Of a stretch of 64,000 bases of DNA, positions 26,312 through 33,196 are shown one piece after another. The notes under the pieces are model-generated. The model did no database searches. It worked only from the letters and a program-made list of their open reading frames with translations, and had not been told where the DNA came from. How positions within the stretch are numbered: position 1 is the first letter of the stretch; each line of letters begins with the position of its first letter. This DNA is from Candidatus Dormiibacterota bacterium (GTDB lineage Bacteria; Vulcanimicrobiota; Vulcanimicrobiia; Vulcanimicrobiales; Vulcanimicrobiaceae), in the NCBI GenBank assembly GCA_035532035.1, contig DATKRS010000019.1, forward strand, positions 62,001 to 126,000. The letters run 5' to 3'. Both the position numbers and the translations under genes were made by a program.

Positions 26312-26716
26312 CTACGCCTGCGCGGAGAGGAAATCGTCTGCGAGCCGCATCGCCTTGGCTTTGATCGTATCGCGGATCGCGCGCACGCGCTCGGGCGGCT
26401 GGCCTTTCGGGTCTGGCAGCTCCCAATCGTCGTCGATGCGCGCGATGCCCTCGACGTCGCAGCCCATCGAAATGATTCGGTCCGCGCGCGATGCAACCGC
26501 CGGGTCGATGCGCTTGGGCCGCGCAGACGAGATGTCGATCCCATCCTCGAGCATCGCGGTCACGACGCCTGCGTCGAGCGCATCCGCAGCCTGCGTGCCC
26601 GCCGATACGACGTCAATCGCATCGCCGGCGAATCGGCGCAGGTAGGCCTCGGCCATTTGACTCCGTCCGGTGTTGTGGCGGCACACGAAGAGGACGAGCG
26701 GTTTACGTGACGGCAT
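26312..26716 (-). CDS. arsC: Arsenate reductase, thioredoxin-coupled (LMW phosphatase) type
   Basis: Reduces arsenate to arsenite for export by Acr3. The 134-aa product has the P-loop C-R-H-N-T-G-R-S with catalytic cysteine near the N-terminus, a second cysteine in ISMGCD, and the Asp-Pro motif in WELPDPKG. The ATG at 26716 overlaps the end of the short ArsI-like gene by 14 nt. Confidence 0.94.
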   Translation of the reverse strand: MPSRKPLVLFVCRHNTGRSQMAEAYLRRFAGDAIDVVSAGTQAADALDAGVVTAMLEDGIDISSARPKRIDPAVASRADRIISMGCDVEGIARIDDDWELPDPKGQPPERVRAIRDTIKAKAMRLADDFLSAQA

Positions 26717-26894
26717 CCGGCGTCCTCGATGGGCAGCAGGGCATACCGGCATCGTCGCGCTCCTCGGTGTCCTCGTGAACCGCGTAGACTTCCCAGCGAC
26801 GGCCCTCCGGGTCGCTGGCCCATACCTTGGTTCGGTTGGCGTAGCAGCACGTTTCCGCGCGCTCTACCGTAGCTAAGCTCAAATGCGTTTTCAC
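26703..26894 (-). CDS. Internally deleted ArsI/CadI-like protein
   Basis: A 63-aa product whose first nine residues (VKTHLSLAT) match the N-terminus of ArsI/CadI glyoxalase-fold proteins. The following stretch (VERAETCCYANRTKVWASDP, then GRRWEV) matches their C-terminal part with the vicinal cysteine pair. About 75 central residues, including metal ligands of the vicinal-oxygen-chelate fold, are missing, yet the frame is kept and the operon continues. The GTG at 26894 overlaps the arsR stop by 4 nt. It is probably a non-catalytic remnant, or a small arsenic-binding protein. Confidence 0.65.
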   Translation of the reverse strand: MKTHLSLATVERAETCCYANRTKVWASDPEGRRWEVYAVHEDTEERDDAGMPCCPSRTPDAVT

Positions 26895-27220
26895 GCCCGT
26901 GCCTTCTGCTGAAAGATGCCGGTCAATGCGTTGCCGAGGCGTTCGTGCGCGTCCGGTGCCAACCGATAGAACACCCACGTCCCGCGACGCTCGCACGCAA
27001 CCAGTCCCGCCTCCCGCAAGATACGCAAATGATGAGAAACGGTGGGTTGATTGACCGGGAGCGCATCGGTGAACTCGCAGACGCACACCTCGCCCTCGGC
27101 GGCGGCGAGCGTTGCGAGGATGCTCACGCGATACGGATCCGCTACGGCCTTGAAGAGCGCCGCGGCTGGATTGAACTCCTCGTCGCTGACCCGAGGTGGA
27201 GAGGCATATTGCATTGACAC
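26891..27220 (-). CDS. arsR: ArsR-family metalloregulator
   Basis: A 109-aa winged-helix repressor. VCVCEF supplies the thiolates typical of As(III) sensing, and the recognition region is NQPTVSHHLRILREAGLV. It should repress the operon and release on arsenite. The start is GTG 27220 or ATG 27214. The promoter's -10 box ends only 6 nt upstream of the GTG, so the transcript is likely leaderless. Confidence 0.95.
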   Translation of the reverse strand: MSMQYASPPRVSDEEFNPAAALFKAVADPYRVSILATLAAAEGEVCVCEFTDALPVNQPTVSHHLRILREAGLVACERRGTWVFYRLAPDAHERLGNALTGIFQQKARA

Positions 27221-27226
27221 GCATCG

Positions 27227-27257
27227 ATATTACTTATTGAATCGGTATTTGTCAATA
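27227..27257 (-). promoter_or_regulatory. ars operon promoter and ArsR operator
   Basis: On the minus strand, TTGACA (27255-27250) and TAATAT (27232-27227) are separated by exactly 17 bp, a near-consensus housekeeping promoter. An inverted repeat, TATTGA at 27235-27240 and TCAATA at 27252-27257, covers the -35 box and spacer, where an ArsR dimer would block polymerase. The start of transcription would fall at or next to the GTG of arsR. Confidence 0.75.
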
Positions 27258-27269
27258 TAGTATAGAAAG

Positions 27270-27298
27270 TTGACCCCGAGTGGGGTCACGCGTTATGC
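27270..27298 (+). promoter_or_regulatory. Toxin-antitoxin promoter with spacer operator
   Basis: TTGACC (27270-27275) and TTATGC (27293-27298) are spaced by 17 bp. The palindrome GACCCC-GAGT-GGGGTC at 27272-27287 lies across the -35 box and spacer, as expected for antitoxin autorepression. The antitoxin ATG at 27307 is 9 nt after the -10 box, so this mRNA also looks leaderless. Confidence 0.6.
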
Positions 27299-27306
27299 TC
27301 GGGGCA

Positions 27307-27552
27307 ATGGCAGACCTCAAAGTGCGTAACCTCGACGACCGCATTGCCGCAAGCTTGCGAGTGCGCGCAAAGCACCACGGCGTTTCGCTCGAAGAGGAGG
27401 CGCGCCGCGTGCTCGGCAGCTCCGTGATCTGGCGGCGAAGTGCCGTCGTCCGGCGTGCGGCAGCCCTACGTGCAGCTGCGGGGTCGCCACCAAAGGATCG
27501 GGATCTCGATAGCGCTCGCATCATACGGCAAGAACGCGATGCCCGGGGCTGA
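27307..27552 (+). CDS. FitA-like ribbon-helix-helix antitoxin
   Basis: 81 aa with an N-terminal ribbon-helix-helix of the FitA/VapB class (MADLKVRNLDDRIAASLRVR, then HGVSLEEEARRVL) and a disordered charged C-terminus that would wrap around the toxin. It overlaps the PIN toxin gene by 14 nt. Starts at 27280 and 27295 are possible, but 27307 aligns with family N-termini. Confidence 0.85.
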   Translation: MADLKVRNLDDRIAASLRVRAKHHGVSLEEEARRVLGSSVIWRRSAVVRRAAALRAAAGSPPKDRDLDSARIIRQERDARG

Positions 27553-27982
27553 CGAGCCGTCCTCTGCCGTCCTCGACGCCTCAGTAGCTGTTCGCTGGCT
27601 CGTGCCGGAGCGGGGGAGCGACGAGGCAGCGGCTCTCATGGAACGGCCAGTCACCTGGATCGCGCCGCGCCTGCTGGTTACGGAGGTTGCTTCGGCGCTG
27701 CGCCGCAAGGTCGTCGCGAACGAGCTGCGCGTCGAACATGCGGTTCAGGCGCTCGCAATCCTTGGACAAGCCGCCTCGGACGGCATCGTGCAGTTCGTCC
27801 AGGATGAAGACCTCGTCGCGCCTGCACTCATGCTTGCGCTCACGCTCGAGCACAAGGTTCCGGATTGCGTGTATCTTGCGCTCGCGCAGCGCGACGGCGC
27901 CGCGCTGGCTACGGCCGATCTGACGTTATCTCGACTCGCGGAGAATCAGGGAACGCCGGTTCTTCTCCTGCCCTCTGCCTGA
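27539..27982 (+). CDS. vapC: PIN-domain ribonuclease toxin (VapC/FitB-like)
   Basis: A 147-aa PIN domain with acidic active-site positions: D in VLDASVAVRWL, E in VTEVASALRR, D in VPDCVYLALA, and D in ATADLTLSRLA. It is expected to cleave tRNA or other RNA when not bound by the upstream antitoxin. The ATG at 27539 lies within the antitoxin's last codons. The pair ends 50 bp before the mobile-element boundary but is outside it. Confidence 0.9.
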   Translation: MPGADEPSSAVLDASVAVRWLVPERGSDEAAALMERPVTWIAPRLLVTEVASALRRKVVANELRVEHAVQALAILGQAASDGIVQFVQDEDLVAPALMLALTLEHKVPDCVYLALAQRDGAALATADLTLSRLAENQGTPVLLLPSA

Positions 27983-27998
27983 GTGCGCCTTTGAAAAT

Positions 27999-28025
27999 CG
28001 AGAAGCCCCGTATCGAGGCTTCTCG
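27999..28025 (-). terminator. Original terminator of tRNA-Asn, now displaced
   Basis: A perfect 9-bp stem (CGAGAAGCC / GGCTTCTCG) with a 9-nt loop lies 6 nt beyond the 3' end of the left tRNA-Asn fragment. On the minus strand it is followed by ATTTTC. It fits the terminator that served tRNA-Asn before the element was inserted. Confidence 0.6.
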
Positions 28026-28031
28026 AAAAGC

Positions 28032-28076
28032 TGGCTCCGGATGTTGGACTCGAACCAACGACCCGCTGATTAACAG
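28032..28076 (-). repeat. Left attachment site: displaced 3' half of tRNA-Asn
   Basis: 45 bp that match the 3' 45 nt (anticodon arm to CCA) of the intact tRNA-Asn at 40351-40395 in 43 positions. The two differences (28044, 28058) are the two partners of one T-stem base pair (U-A here, C-G in the intact gene), so both copies fold. The longest identical block is the 18 bp at 28059-28076, the likely crossover zone. Confidence 0.9.
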
Positions 28077-28185
28077 GGCGCGAAAGTAGTCCCAGCGAGT
28101 CACTGAGAGTCACGGCGAGCCTCGTCTCCTGAGGGAAATGGGGCTCGCCTGTCACGTTAAGCACCATCCTTTCACCGCGTTTCCC

Positions 28186-28210
28186 GACTTCTTGTGACCA
28201 AACGGTGACC
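28186..28210 (+). repeat. Arm-type direct repeat, left copy
   Basis: 25 bp that recur at 40246-40270 near the other end of the element in the same orientation, with 23 matches. The core holds GTGACC twice, 11 bp apart. In the excised circle the two copies would flank the core site, as arm-type integrase-binding sites do. Confidence 0.65.
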
Positions 28211-28301
28211 GGCGCTGATCGCACTGGCGAGTGTCATTTCGGCTTTCCGGCGCTGCGCATCCCGACCGATTCCCGTCGTTACCACCCGTTTCTGACGAGT
28301 C

Positions 28302-28378
28302 TGTTAGACGAATGTTAGACGGTAGCAGAGGCGGGTGAGTTCCCGGAACAGTGCAAGCCATCTAACAAAGCTCTAACG
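28302..28378. repeat. Four-copy TGTTAGA motif cluster with 11-bp phasing
   Basis: TGTTAGACG occurs at 28302 and 28313, and the reverse-complement type TCTAACA/TCTAACG occurs at 28361 and 28372. Both pairs have an 11-bp period, placing the sites on one face of the helix. A binding site for the integrase, excisionase or a regulator of the element is likely. Confidence 0.6.
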
Positions 28379-28388
28379 AATGTCTCGA

Positions 28389-28685
28389 CTACGGCTTCTC
28401 CACGTTCTCAGTCTCGGGTTCATCATCGGGCTTCATGCCCGGGAGCTTGTCCAGGAAGTCCGTCAGCGACTGGTGCGGCTGCGTGGAGTGTTCCCACGCG
28501 AACTGCTGGAACTGAATCGCAATCCAGGCGAGAAAGAAGATCATGACCAGAAAGACGGGCGGGACGGATGCGTCCACAGGTGCGCCTATATGAGGACCAA
28601 ACGCCCCGCGTCGGCCATGCCGGTGACGACCTGGATGAAGAAATAGATGGCGACTCTGCCCTGGCTGCCTAGTTCTCAGCGGCAT
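28389..28685 (-). CDS. Small membrane protein of the element (uncertain)
   Basis: Up to 98 aa. The C-terminal 55 residues look genuine: one transmembrane helix (FLVMIFFLAWIAIQFQQFAW) followed by an acidic tail (PGMKPDDEPETENVEK). The N-terminal third is Arg/His-rich and may not be translated; an internal GTG near 28575 is a likelier start. No family is recognised. It is transcribed away from the replication gene. Confidence 0.4.
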   Translation of the reverse strand: MPLRTRQPGQSRHLFLHPGRHRHGRRGAFGPHIGAPVDASVPPVFLVMIFFLAWIAIQFQQFAWEHSTQPHQSLTDFLDKLPGMKPDDEPETENVEKP

Positions 28686-28762
28686 CCGGACTGGTTCGCA
28701 TTTTCAGGCCTAGTGTACACCCAAAAAATCCTGTAAGAGGACTCCGCATTCGCAGTGTTTAG

Positions 28763-28791
28763 TTGACAACCGCTTGCTTGTATGCTATTAT
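28763..28791 (+). promoter_or_regulatory. Promoter of the element's replication genes
   Basis: TTGACA (28763-28768) and TATTAT (28786-28791) are separated by 17 bp, followed by ACTGGT and a GGGAG stretch. A second promoter of the element at 38589-38617 shares the 17-bp spacing and the TATACTGGT just after or over the -10. GTGTACACC at 28713 upstream recurs upstream of the other promoter too (38555). Confidence 0.75.
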
Positions 28792-28957
28792 ACTGGTGTA
28801 GAGGGAGAACCGTCCGTCGCCTCTGCATAAAAGATGATCCCCTCGCCCGGCAGCGCCTGAGCGACTTTTCATATTCGGCGCCGCCCTACGCGAGCGCGCA
28901 TAACCGGCGGCCATGATCGCCGAGGATACCTAAAACCACAACGAGGTTCGCATCAAT

Positions 28958-29155
28958 ATGCGAGACCATGCCGACCGCTTCATCGAGCGGCTCGATTCGC
29001 TCATCCTTTCCGGGCGCAGTAGCTTCGAGATAGGCCGCACCCTCGGAATCAGAGACACTTCAGTCCGGCAACGTCGCCGTAAGCTGCGCCAGGCCGGACT
29101 CCTACCCTTCTTCGAGAGGCCAACTCCGCATGTCCGTAACCAAGAACTTCGTTAA
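28958..29155 (+). CDS. Small helix-turn-helix protein
   Basis: A 65-aa basic protein with a single HTH (SSFEIGRTLGIRDTSVRQRR) preceded by a helix. It overlaps the replication-protein gene by 26 nt and is the first gene after the strong promoter at 28763. It may regulate replication. No closer family is recognised. Confidence 0.65.
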   Translation: MRDHADRFIERLDSLILSGRSSFEIGRTLGIRDTSVRQRRRKLRQAGLLPFFERPTPHVRNQELR

Positions 29156-30350
29156 AGCCCCAAACCACTTACTCACAGACTCGACGCTCGACGTGCGCTG
29201 CCGACTGCTCGCGTTGCGCCTGCTGCACTACGCGCGCGACAAGGCGACGTGCTGGCCGTCGCAGCAGAAGCTCGCCGATGACCTTGGATGGCCGCTCATC
29301 ACCACGAAGCGCCACTTCGAGCACCTGCGCTCTCAGGGACGCATCGGCGTTCGGCGCAAGGCACGCGACAAGCAGAAGCGCGAAGGCGTCCTGAACGTGT
29401 ACGACGTTTCGGCGCTCAAGGCCGGGACCAAAGTATCACAGGTGATCCCTAGGTCCGGGGATGACCAAGGTATCGCGAGTGATACGTTGGTCGAGTGGAC
29501 CAACGTATCAAATCGCATCGACCAAAGTATCAAAAGCGATCACGACCAAAGTATCTCCAGTGAGCCAGTAATCAGACTCAGGGAAATAGATACAAAAGAA
29601 AAAGACAGATTGCGCACGCTCGACTCAGCAGCGAATGCCAGTGCCGAGCCGGATCGTGACGATGAGTTCGGATCGTGTGCTGAGTCTGAAGCCCGCGAGC
29701 TAGAGCCAGCACCGAATGCCGCTGCTGGAGACGAGCCGGATGGTTTCGATTGTTCGGCTGAGACTGAGACCGTCGCGCACGGCTCCGATGCGACAATCGG
29801 CACCACGATGGGTGATCCTCTTCAGAACCAAACGCATTGCGAACCGGAACCTACGTTCCGGTTGGGAGACGAGCGCAGCGCTGCGATAGCGTCGCCGTTC
29901 TATCAGCAGCACGGCCTCGGGATCGCGCCGGAAGATGCCGGTCTCGACTGGGTCAAGACCACGCTGTACGATCCCGGCTTCGGAGCGACGTGGTACGAAG
30001 AGCCTAACGCCTCGCTGATAAATGACTGGCTCGAGCAGTTGCCCGAAGCCATCGTCGCGACCGAGATGCTCCTCACGCGACTCTGGAACGCGCAGCGCAC
30101 CGGCAAGGACTGCCCGATTAGGAAGCCCGTCCCGTATGTCGCCAAGATCGTAGCCAACGGCGACCGTCCCACGAAGAACGAGCACGCTATCGCCTTGACG
30201 ATGAAACGTGAACGCGAGGTCGTCGGATGGGTCGAGGAAATCGAGGATATGGGGGGCTTAAAAGGCTTCATGAGCCTTGACGACGTACCCGAGCACTTGC
30301 GCGACGACGTGAAGCGCGCCATAGAGCAAGAAACGGGCGCCGCAGCATGA
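29130..30350 (+). CDS. Replication-initiator-like protein with N-terminal winged helix
   Basis: 406 aa. The N-terminal 75 residues form an HTH_36-type winged helix (TCWPSQQKLADDLGWPLITT) as in phage and plasmid replication proteins. A low-complexity acidic middle (residues 100-250) is followed by a C-terminal domain with conserved-looking VGWVEEIEDMGGLKGFMS. The gene contains a five-copy iteron array at the DNA level (29426-29565) followed by an A-rich stretch, like the origin inside lambda gene O. ATGA couples it to the next gene. Replication role is inferred. Confidence 0.7.
   Translation: MSVTKNFVKAPNHLLTDSTLDVRCRLLALRLLHYARDKATCWPSQQKLADDLGWPLITTKRHFEHLRSQGRIGVRRKARDKQKREGVLNVYDVSALKAGTKVSQVIPRSGDDQGIASDTLVEWTNVSNRIDQSIKSDHDQSISSEPVIRLREIDTKEKDRLRTLDSAANASAEPDRDDEFGSCAESEARELEPAPNAAAGDEPDGFDCSAETETVAHGSDATIGTTMGDPLQNQTHCEPEPTFRLGDERSAAIASPFYQQHGLGIAPEDAGLDWVKTTLYDPGFGATWYEEPNASLINDWLEQLPEAIVATEMLLTRLWNAQRTGKDCPIRKPVPYVAKIVANGDRPTKNEHAIALTMKREREVVGWVEEIEDMGGLKGFMSLDDVPEHLRDDVKRAIEQETGAAA
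29426..29565. repeat. Iteron array inside the replication gene (candidate origin)
   Basis: GACCAANGTATC occurs at 29426, 29463, 29498, 29520 and 29544, and once in reverse at 29481-29492, which makes a perfect 12-bp palindrome arm pair with the third copy (5-bp loop). Copies 1 and 3 lie in a different codon phase from copies 2, 4 and 5, so the repetition is selected as DNA, not as protein. The last copies are spaced 22-24 bp. An A-rich stretch (29580-29605) follows. Confidence 0.8.
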
Positions 30351-30829
30351 GCACGCAACGCGCCGTGTCTATCCTCTCATTGCCGGATGAACGCCTGAGA
30401 TCGCTGCGCCTGCGTCGGCGTGAGTGCAACCACTGCGGCAAGGCCTACATCGCCAAGCGCGATGCGTCGAGGTTTTGTCTACCAAAATGTCGGAGGGCCG
30501 CTTACAGAAAGCAGCATCCGACGGACCCACGAGGCACGAAACGCCCGGCGAACAAGCGACAACGCGTGCGAGCAGCCGCGCTGGTCAAGTGGGGCCCACG
30601 CTGCGCCCTGTGCAGCCGTGAGCGCCCGCTCGAAAAGCTCCGCGCTCGCCTGGGGCGCGTCCTCGTTTGCACGAGCTGCAACGGACGCTGGGTAGCAGGT
30701 CGTCGACGTGGCGCAGACGGTAGGCGCTCCGGCGGGGAGATGCGCTACCTATCGGATGCCGTACTGAGCGGCCTCCTCATGCAGACGCAAACTTCAGAAC
30801 AAAGTTGTGCAGCCGTTGTCCCGAAGTAG
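30347..30829 (+). CDS. Zinc-finger protein of the element
   Basis: A 160-aa basic protein with two treble-clef-like Cys clusters: CNHCGKAYIAKRDASRFC...C (about residues 28-47) and CALCSRERPLEK followed by CTSCNGRW (about 87-112). The spacing recalls zinc ribbons and HNH-type fingers, but no HNH catalytic histidines are obvious. Its ATG overlaps the replication gene's stop (ATGA), so it is probably co-translated and nucleic-acid binding. Confidence 0.65.
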   Translation: MSTQRAVSILSLPDERLRSLRLRRRECNHCGKAYIAKRDASRFCLPKCRRAAYRKQHPTDPRGTKRPANKRQRVRAAALVKWGPRCALCSRERPLEKLRARLGRVLVCTSCNGRWVAGRRRGADGRRSGGEMRYLSDAVLSGLLMQTQTSEQSCAAVVPK

Positions 30830-30877
30830 CGTGCGCGAACAGCCTTGCACAGTGTAGGGGAAGAATAATGTGGCGCC

Positions 30878-31150
30878 CTAGCGCCACGACGGCAGCCGCG
30901 CGAGCAGCGACTCCCAGGCAAGACTCGCAAGGCGTTGCAGATCGTCGCGGGACAGCACCTCCGCTAACCAGCACGGGTCAACGTCGGCGCACCACGCCTC
31001 GGCGTGAAGCCCCAGGTGTTCGGGGTCTGTCAGCAGAGACTCGCGGTGGTCAGTGCTCAAATCGGCTAACCTGTGATCTAGCAGCATGGCGCGCCCCTGC
31101 GTGCTCATGTCCTCGAAAAGAAGCGTCGGCATTGCGGCTTCGTCAAACAT
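30878..31150 (-). CDS. Hypothetical protein of the element
   Basis: 90 aa, acidic and Leu/Asp-rich, with no signal peptide (e.g. HRLADLSTDHRESLLTDPEH, AEVLSRDDLQRLASLAW). ATG 31150 or 31132 are possible starts. It stands alone on the minus strand. Composition looks protein-like but no family is recognised. Confidence 0.45.
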   Translation of the reverse strand: MFDEAAMPTLLFEDMSTQGRAMLLDHRLADLSTDHRESLLTDPEHLGLHAEAWCADVDPCWLAEVLSRDDLQRLASLAWESLLARLPSWR

Positions 31151-31376
31151 GTAGGTAGCCTAGCATGCGCTAACCCAACAGCGCAAACCATCAGACGGCT
31201 ACGCCGCGGGAACGCACGACCAATGTACTCAGGCTCGCGCGTACTTTCGACTTTGCGCGTATGCACGACTCGTGCCTAACTTCTGCCAGTGATTCTGCAA
31301 CCGCGGCGGCTAGATTAAAGTTTCCAGCCGTTCGCCTCCAAACAAGAAAGACAGGCCCGATGAAACGGCTTGCTGT

Positions 31377-31702
31377 GTGCATGCCTTTGCGGTCGTGGAG
31401 CGACATGCACGCCGAAACGCGCTATGCCTCTGCGCTCGCGTATGTCACGCGCTGAGAGAACATACAAAAATGTCCAGTGAGCCGACCGCCAACACGGCTC
31501 GCTGGTCTTTAACGTCCGCCCAGCTTCCTGGGCGGATCGTCGCCCGCGCTCCTCGGACATGGAAACGCGGACGACGTGCCGCACTGTGAGAACTGCTGCG
31601 GCAACGCTTCGTGCGGATCGTTCAGCCCGCGCGTAGCGCCGAGTCTGCACCCGCTCCCTGTTCCTCACGGGTCGAGCGGGTGAGGCTCCCTCTCTCTTTT
31701 TT
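31377..31702 (+). ncRNA. Candidate structured RNA (hairpin chain ending in a T-run)
   Basis: This lies in a 632-bp stretch (31151-31782) without a convincing gene. Perfect or near-perfect stems follow one another: GTGCATG (31377/31404), GTATGT (31440/31460), an 11-bp stem with one G-U pair (31474-31484/31495-31505), an 8-bp stem TCCGCCCA (31515/31529), and a 9-bp stem CACCCGCTC (31648/31674) followed by TCTCTCTTTTTT at 31691-31702. The order suggests one transcript with a terminator. No known RNA family is recognised and no good promoter is seen. Confidence 0.4.
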
Positions 31703-31782
31703 GCCAGTGCGACAACACTCGCGAAACACGCGGGCCATATTGTGCGCCGCGACCATTACACTCTCTACCATCAAAGGATACG

Positions 31783-32070
31783 ATGAGCCAACTACTTACC
31801 GAGCCCAGTGACTGCATCACAGGTTTGCACCTTGCATTGCTTTGGCAAACGCAGGGCTTGAAAGAGAAAGAACTCGCGAAGCGCGCAAAGGTGAGCCAAT
31901 ACACTCTCAGCCGCGCCAAACACAATAACCAAACTCTAAAGCCGAACCAGGCTCGACGCATTGCGGTCGTGCTCGGCGTGCGCGCTGAGTTCTTGTCAAA
32001 ACTGATCCACAAGGACTGCTTGCGCGAGCCGTTTAGGCACCTCTACCAAGTCGCCGATGAGGCCGCATAA
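31783..32070 (+). CDS. Cro/C1-type helix-turn-helix protein
   Basis: 95 aa with an HTH_3-like domain over residues 20-65 (LKEKELAKRAKVSQYTLSRA, then LKPNQARRIAVVLGV). An AAAGGA Shine-Dalgarno sequence lies 4 nt before the ATG. It is the first gene of a four- to five-gene overlapping run and probably regulates the element. Confidence 0.75.
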   Translation: MSQLLTEPSDCITGLHLALLWQTQGLKEKELAKRAKVSQYTLSRAKHNNQTLKPNQARRIAVVLGVRAEFLSKLIHKDCLREPFRHLYQVADEAA

Positions 32071-32578
32071 CGTGAGCAGCATCAAGTTCAAATACAAGAA
32101 GAACCAAATGATTGACTTCGACGACGGAGTCTATCACGCGATCCCGGTGCTATCCGCGCGCATGGTGCCCGTTAACACGCCGTACGGGGATTCGCAAGTT
32201 CTGCTGCATGACTTCGACATGGGTCACGTGCACCTCATCGAGCTTCCCAACATGTCCCCGCAGATACCGAAGCGCCGCGACGAATGGAGCGACGGCTTCT
32301 TCGCGAAAGTTCAAGAAGCCGCATACGCCCAGGCGATTGAGAACCGCGCCAAAGTCTCGCAGATCGTGAAGCGCGTAAAACTCTATGCAGACGCCAATCA
32401 GCCTGGCGGTGCTGTCGTCGAAATCGTCGAAGATGCGGATGGCATCCTCGCAGAAGACCACGAACTCAGTGAAGCAGAGGCCGCACTCATTGGCGAAGGC
32501 CCCAAGTCCGAGCGCGTAAATCCACGAACTGCGAAACCTACCGAGATCATCGCAGCCATTACGGGTAAGCGCACGTGA
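32057..32578 (+). CDS. Hypothetical protein of the element
   Basis: Up to 173 aa; GTG at 32072, just after the upstream stop, is an alternative start that shortens it by five residues. The first half is beta-rich (YHAIPVLSARMVPVNTPYGD) and the second contains a basic helix and an acidic stretch (VEIVEDADGILAEDHELSEA). No family is recognised. It overlaps the next gene by 4 nt (GTGA). Confidence 0.65.
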   Translation: MRPHNVSSIKFKYKKNQMIDFDDGVYHAIPVLSARMVPVNTPYGDSQVLLHDFDMGHVHLIELPNMSPQIPKRRDEWSDGFFAKVQEAAYAQAIENRAKVSQIVKRVKLYADANQPGGAVVEIVEDADGILAEDHELSEAEAALIGEGPKSERVNPRTAKPTEIIAAITGKRT

Positions 32579-32982
32579 GCCTCGCAACTGAAACTGAACG
32601 CGGTAGCGCGACCGAATCGCAGTCGTTCATCGACAAACTACATCTAGGCTTCTTACGGCGCAAACGCGCAAAACGTGAGAGGGAGCTTGCCTCCGCACCC
32701 GCGTTCACGCCTACTGCGCACAAGAAAGCACAGTTAGGAAAACTCGACGCAGCTATCGCGAATGCGCTAGGGTGCAGTAGCGAAAACGAGCGCGAGGCAA
32801 AACGCCTAAGCGCGCTCTTCGCCGGTCTTGTAAAGCTCGAACAGCAGACTGGCATCGTCAAGTCTGCCGACTTCAGCGAGGCTTACGTCATCGCTGAGGG
32901 TGCACGCTTGGGCGGAGTATCGACTGCATGGGCCAATTCGCTACCCATCGGTACGAAGCAGCGAATGCGGCGCCTGGTCTAA
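32575..32982 (+). CDS. Hypothetical helical protein of the element
   Basis: 135 aa, mostly helical and strongly charged (LGFLRRKRAKRERELASAPA, SSENEREAKRLSALFAGLVK). The GTG start overlaps the previous stop by 4 nt and the next gene begins 2 nt after its stop, so it belongs to a coupled run. No motif is recognised. Confidence 0.6.
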   Translation: MSLATETERGSATESQSFIDKLHLGFLRRKRAKRERELASAPAFTPTAHKKAQLGKLDAAIANALGCSSENEREAKRLSALFAGLVKLEQQTGIVKSADFSEAYVIAEGARLGGVSTAWANSLPIGTKQRMRRLV

Positions 32983-32983
32983 C

Positions 32984-33196
32984 GTGGCGGAAAACCGAAC
33001 GTATCACTGCATGCGCTGCGGCCATGCGAAGAACGGCCACGACGATAGCGGGTGCACTCACGCTTCCTGCAAATGCAAAACCGAAATCGTGGAGGTTCGT
33101 TACTTCCGGCGTCGGGATCGGAGGCCGCCAAGCTTCGCACTGCCGGATGATGCGCGCGAGCAGGTGAAAGGGTTGCTAGTACGAGGTGTGCTTTGA
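32984..33196 (+). CDS. Small Cys/His-rich zinc protein
   Basis: 70 aa from GTG 32984. CMRCGHAKNGHDDSGCTHAS followed by CKCK gives six cysteines and three histidines in the first 30 residues, enough for one or two zinc sites. The rest is basic (YFRRRDRRPPSF). It overlaps the next gene by 11 nt. Confidence 0.6.
   Translation: MAENRTYHCMRCGHAKNGHDDSGCTHASCKCKTEIVEVRYFRRRDRRPPSFALPDDAREQVKGLLVRGVL

Larger units (their letters stand above)
28077..28388. other. Left-end non-coding region with repeat clusters
   Basis: No convincing gene is present. It holds a hairpin with an 8-bp stem (GGCGAGCC 28114-28121 / GGCTCGCC 28142-28149) and tandem GAGTCAC copies near 28098-28113. It also has an integrase arm-like site (28186-28210) and four TGTTAGA-type motifs (28302-28378). 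This density suggests the recombination or regulatory arm of the element's attachment site. Confidence 0.6.

Noticed and set aside
28032-28089. Second functional tRNA-Asn at the left end
   Set aside because: Only the 3' half is present; acceptor 5' strand and D-arm are missing.
29426-29565. Protein-level repeats in the replication protein
   Set aside because: The repeats fall in two different codon phases, so they encode different residues; they are DNA-level sites.
31315-31668. 117-codon minus-strand frame in the element's gap
   Set aside because: Arg-rich, no domain, and it spans the hairpin series; better explained as non-coding.
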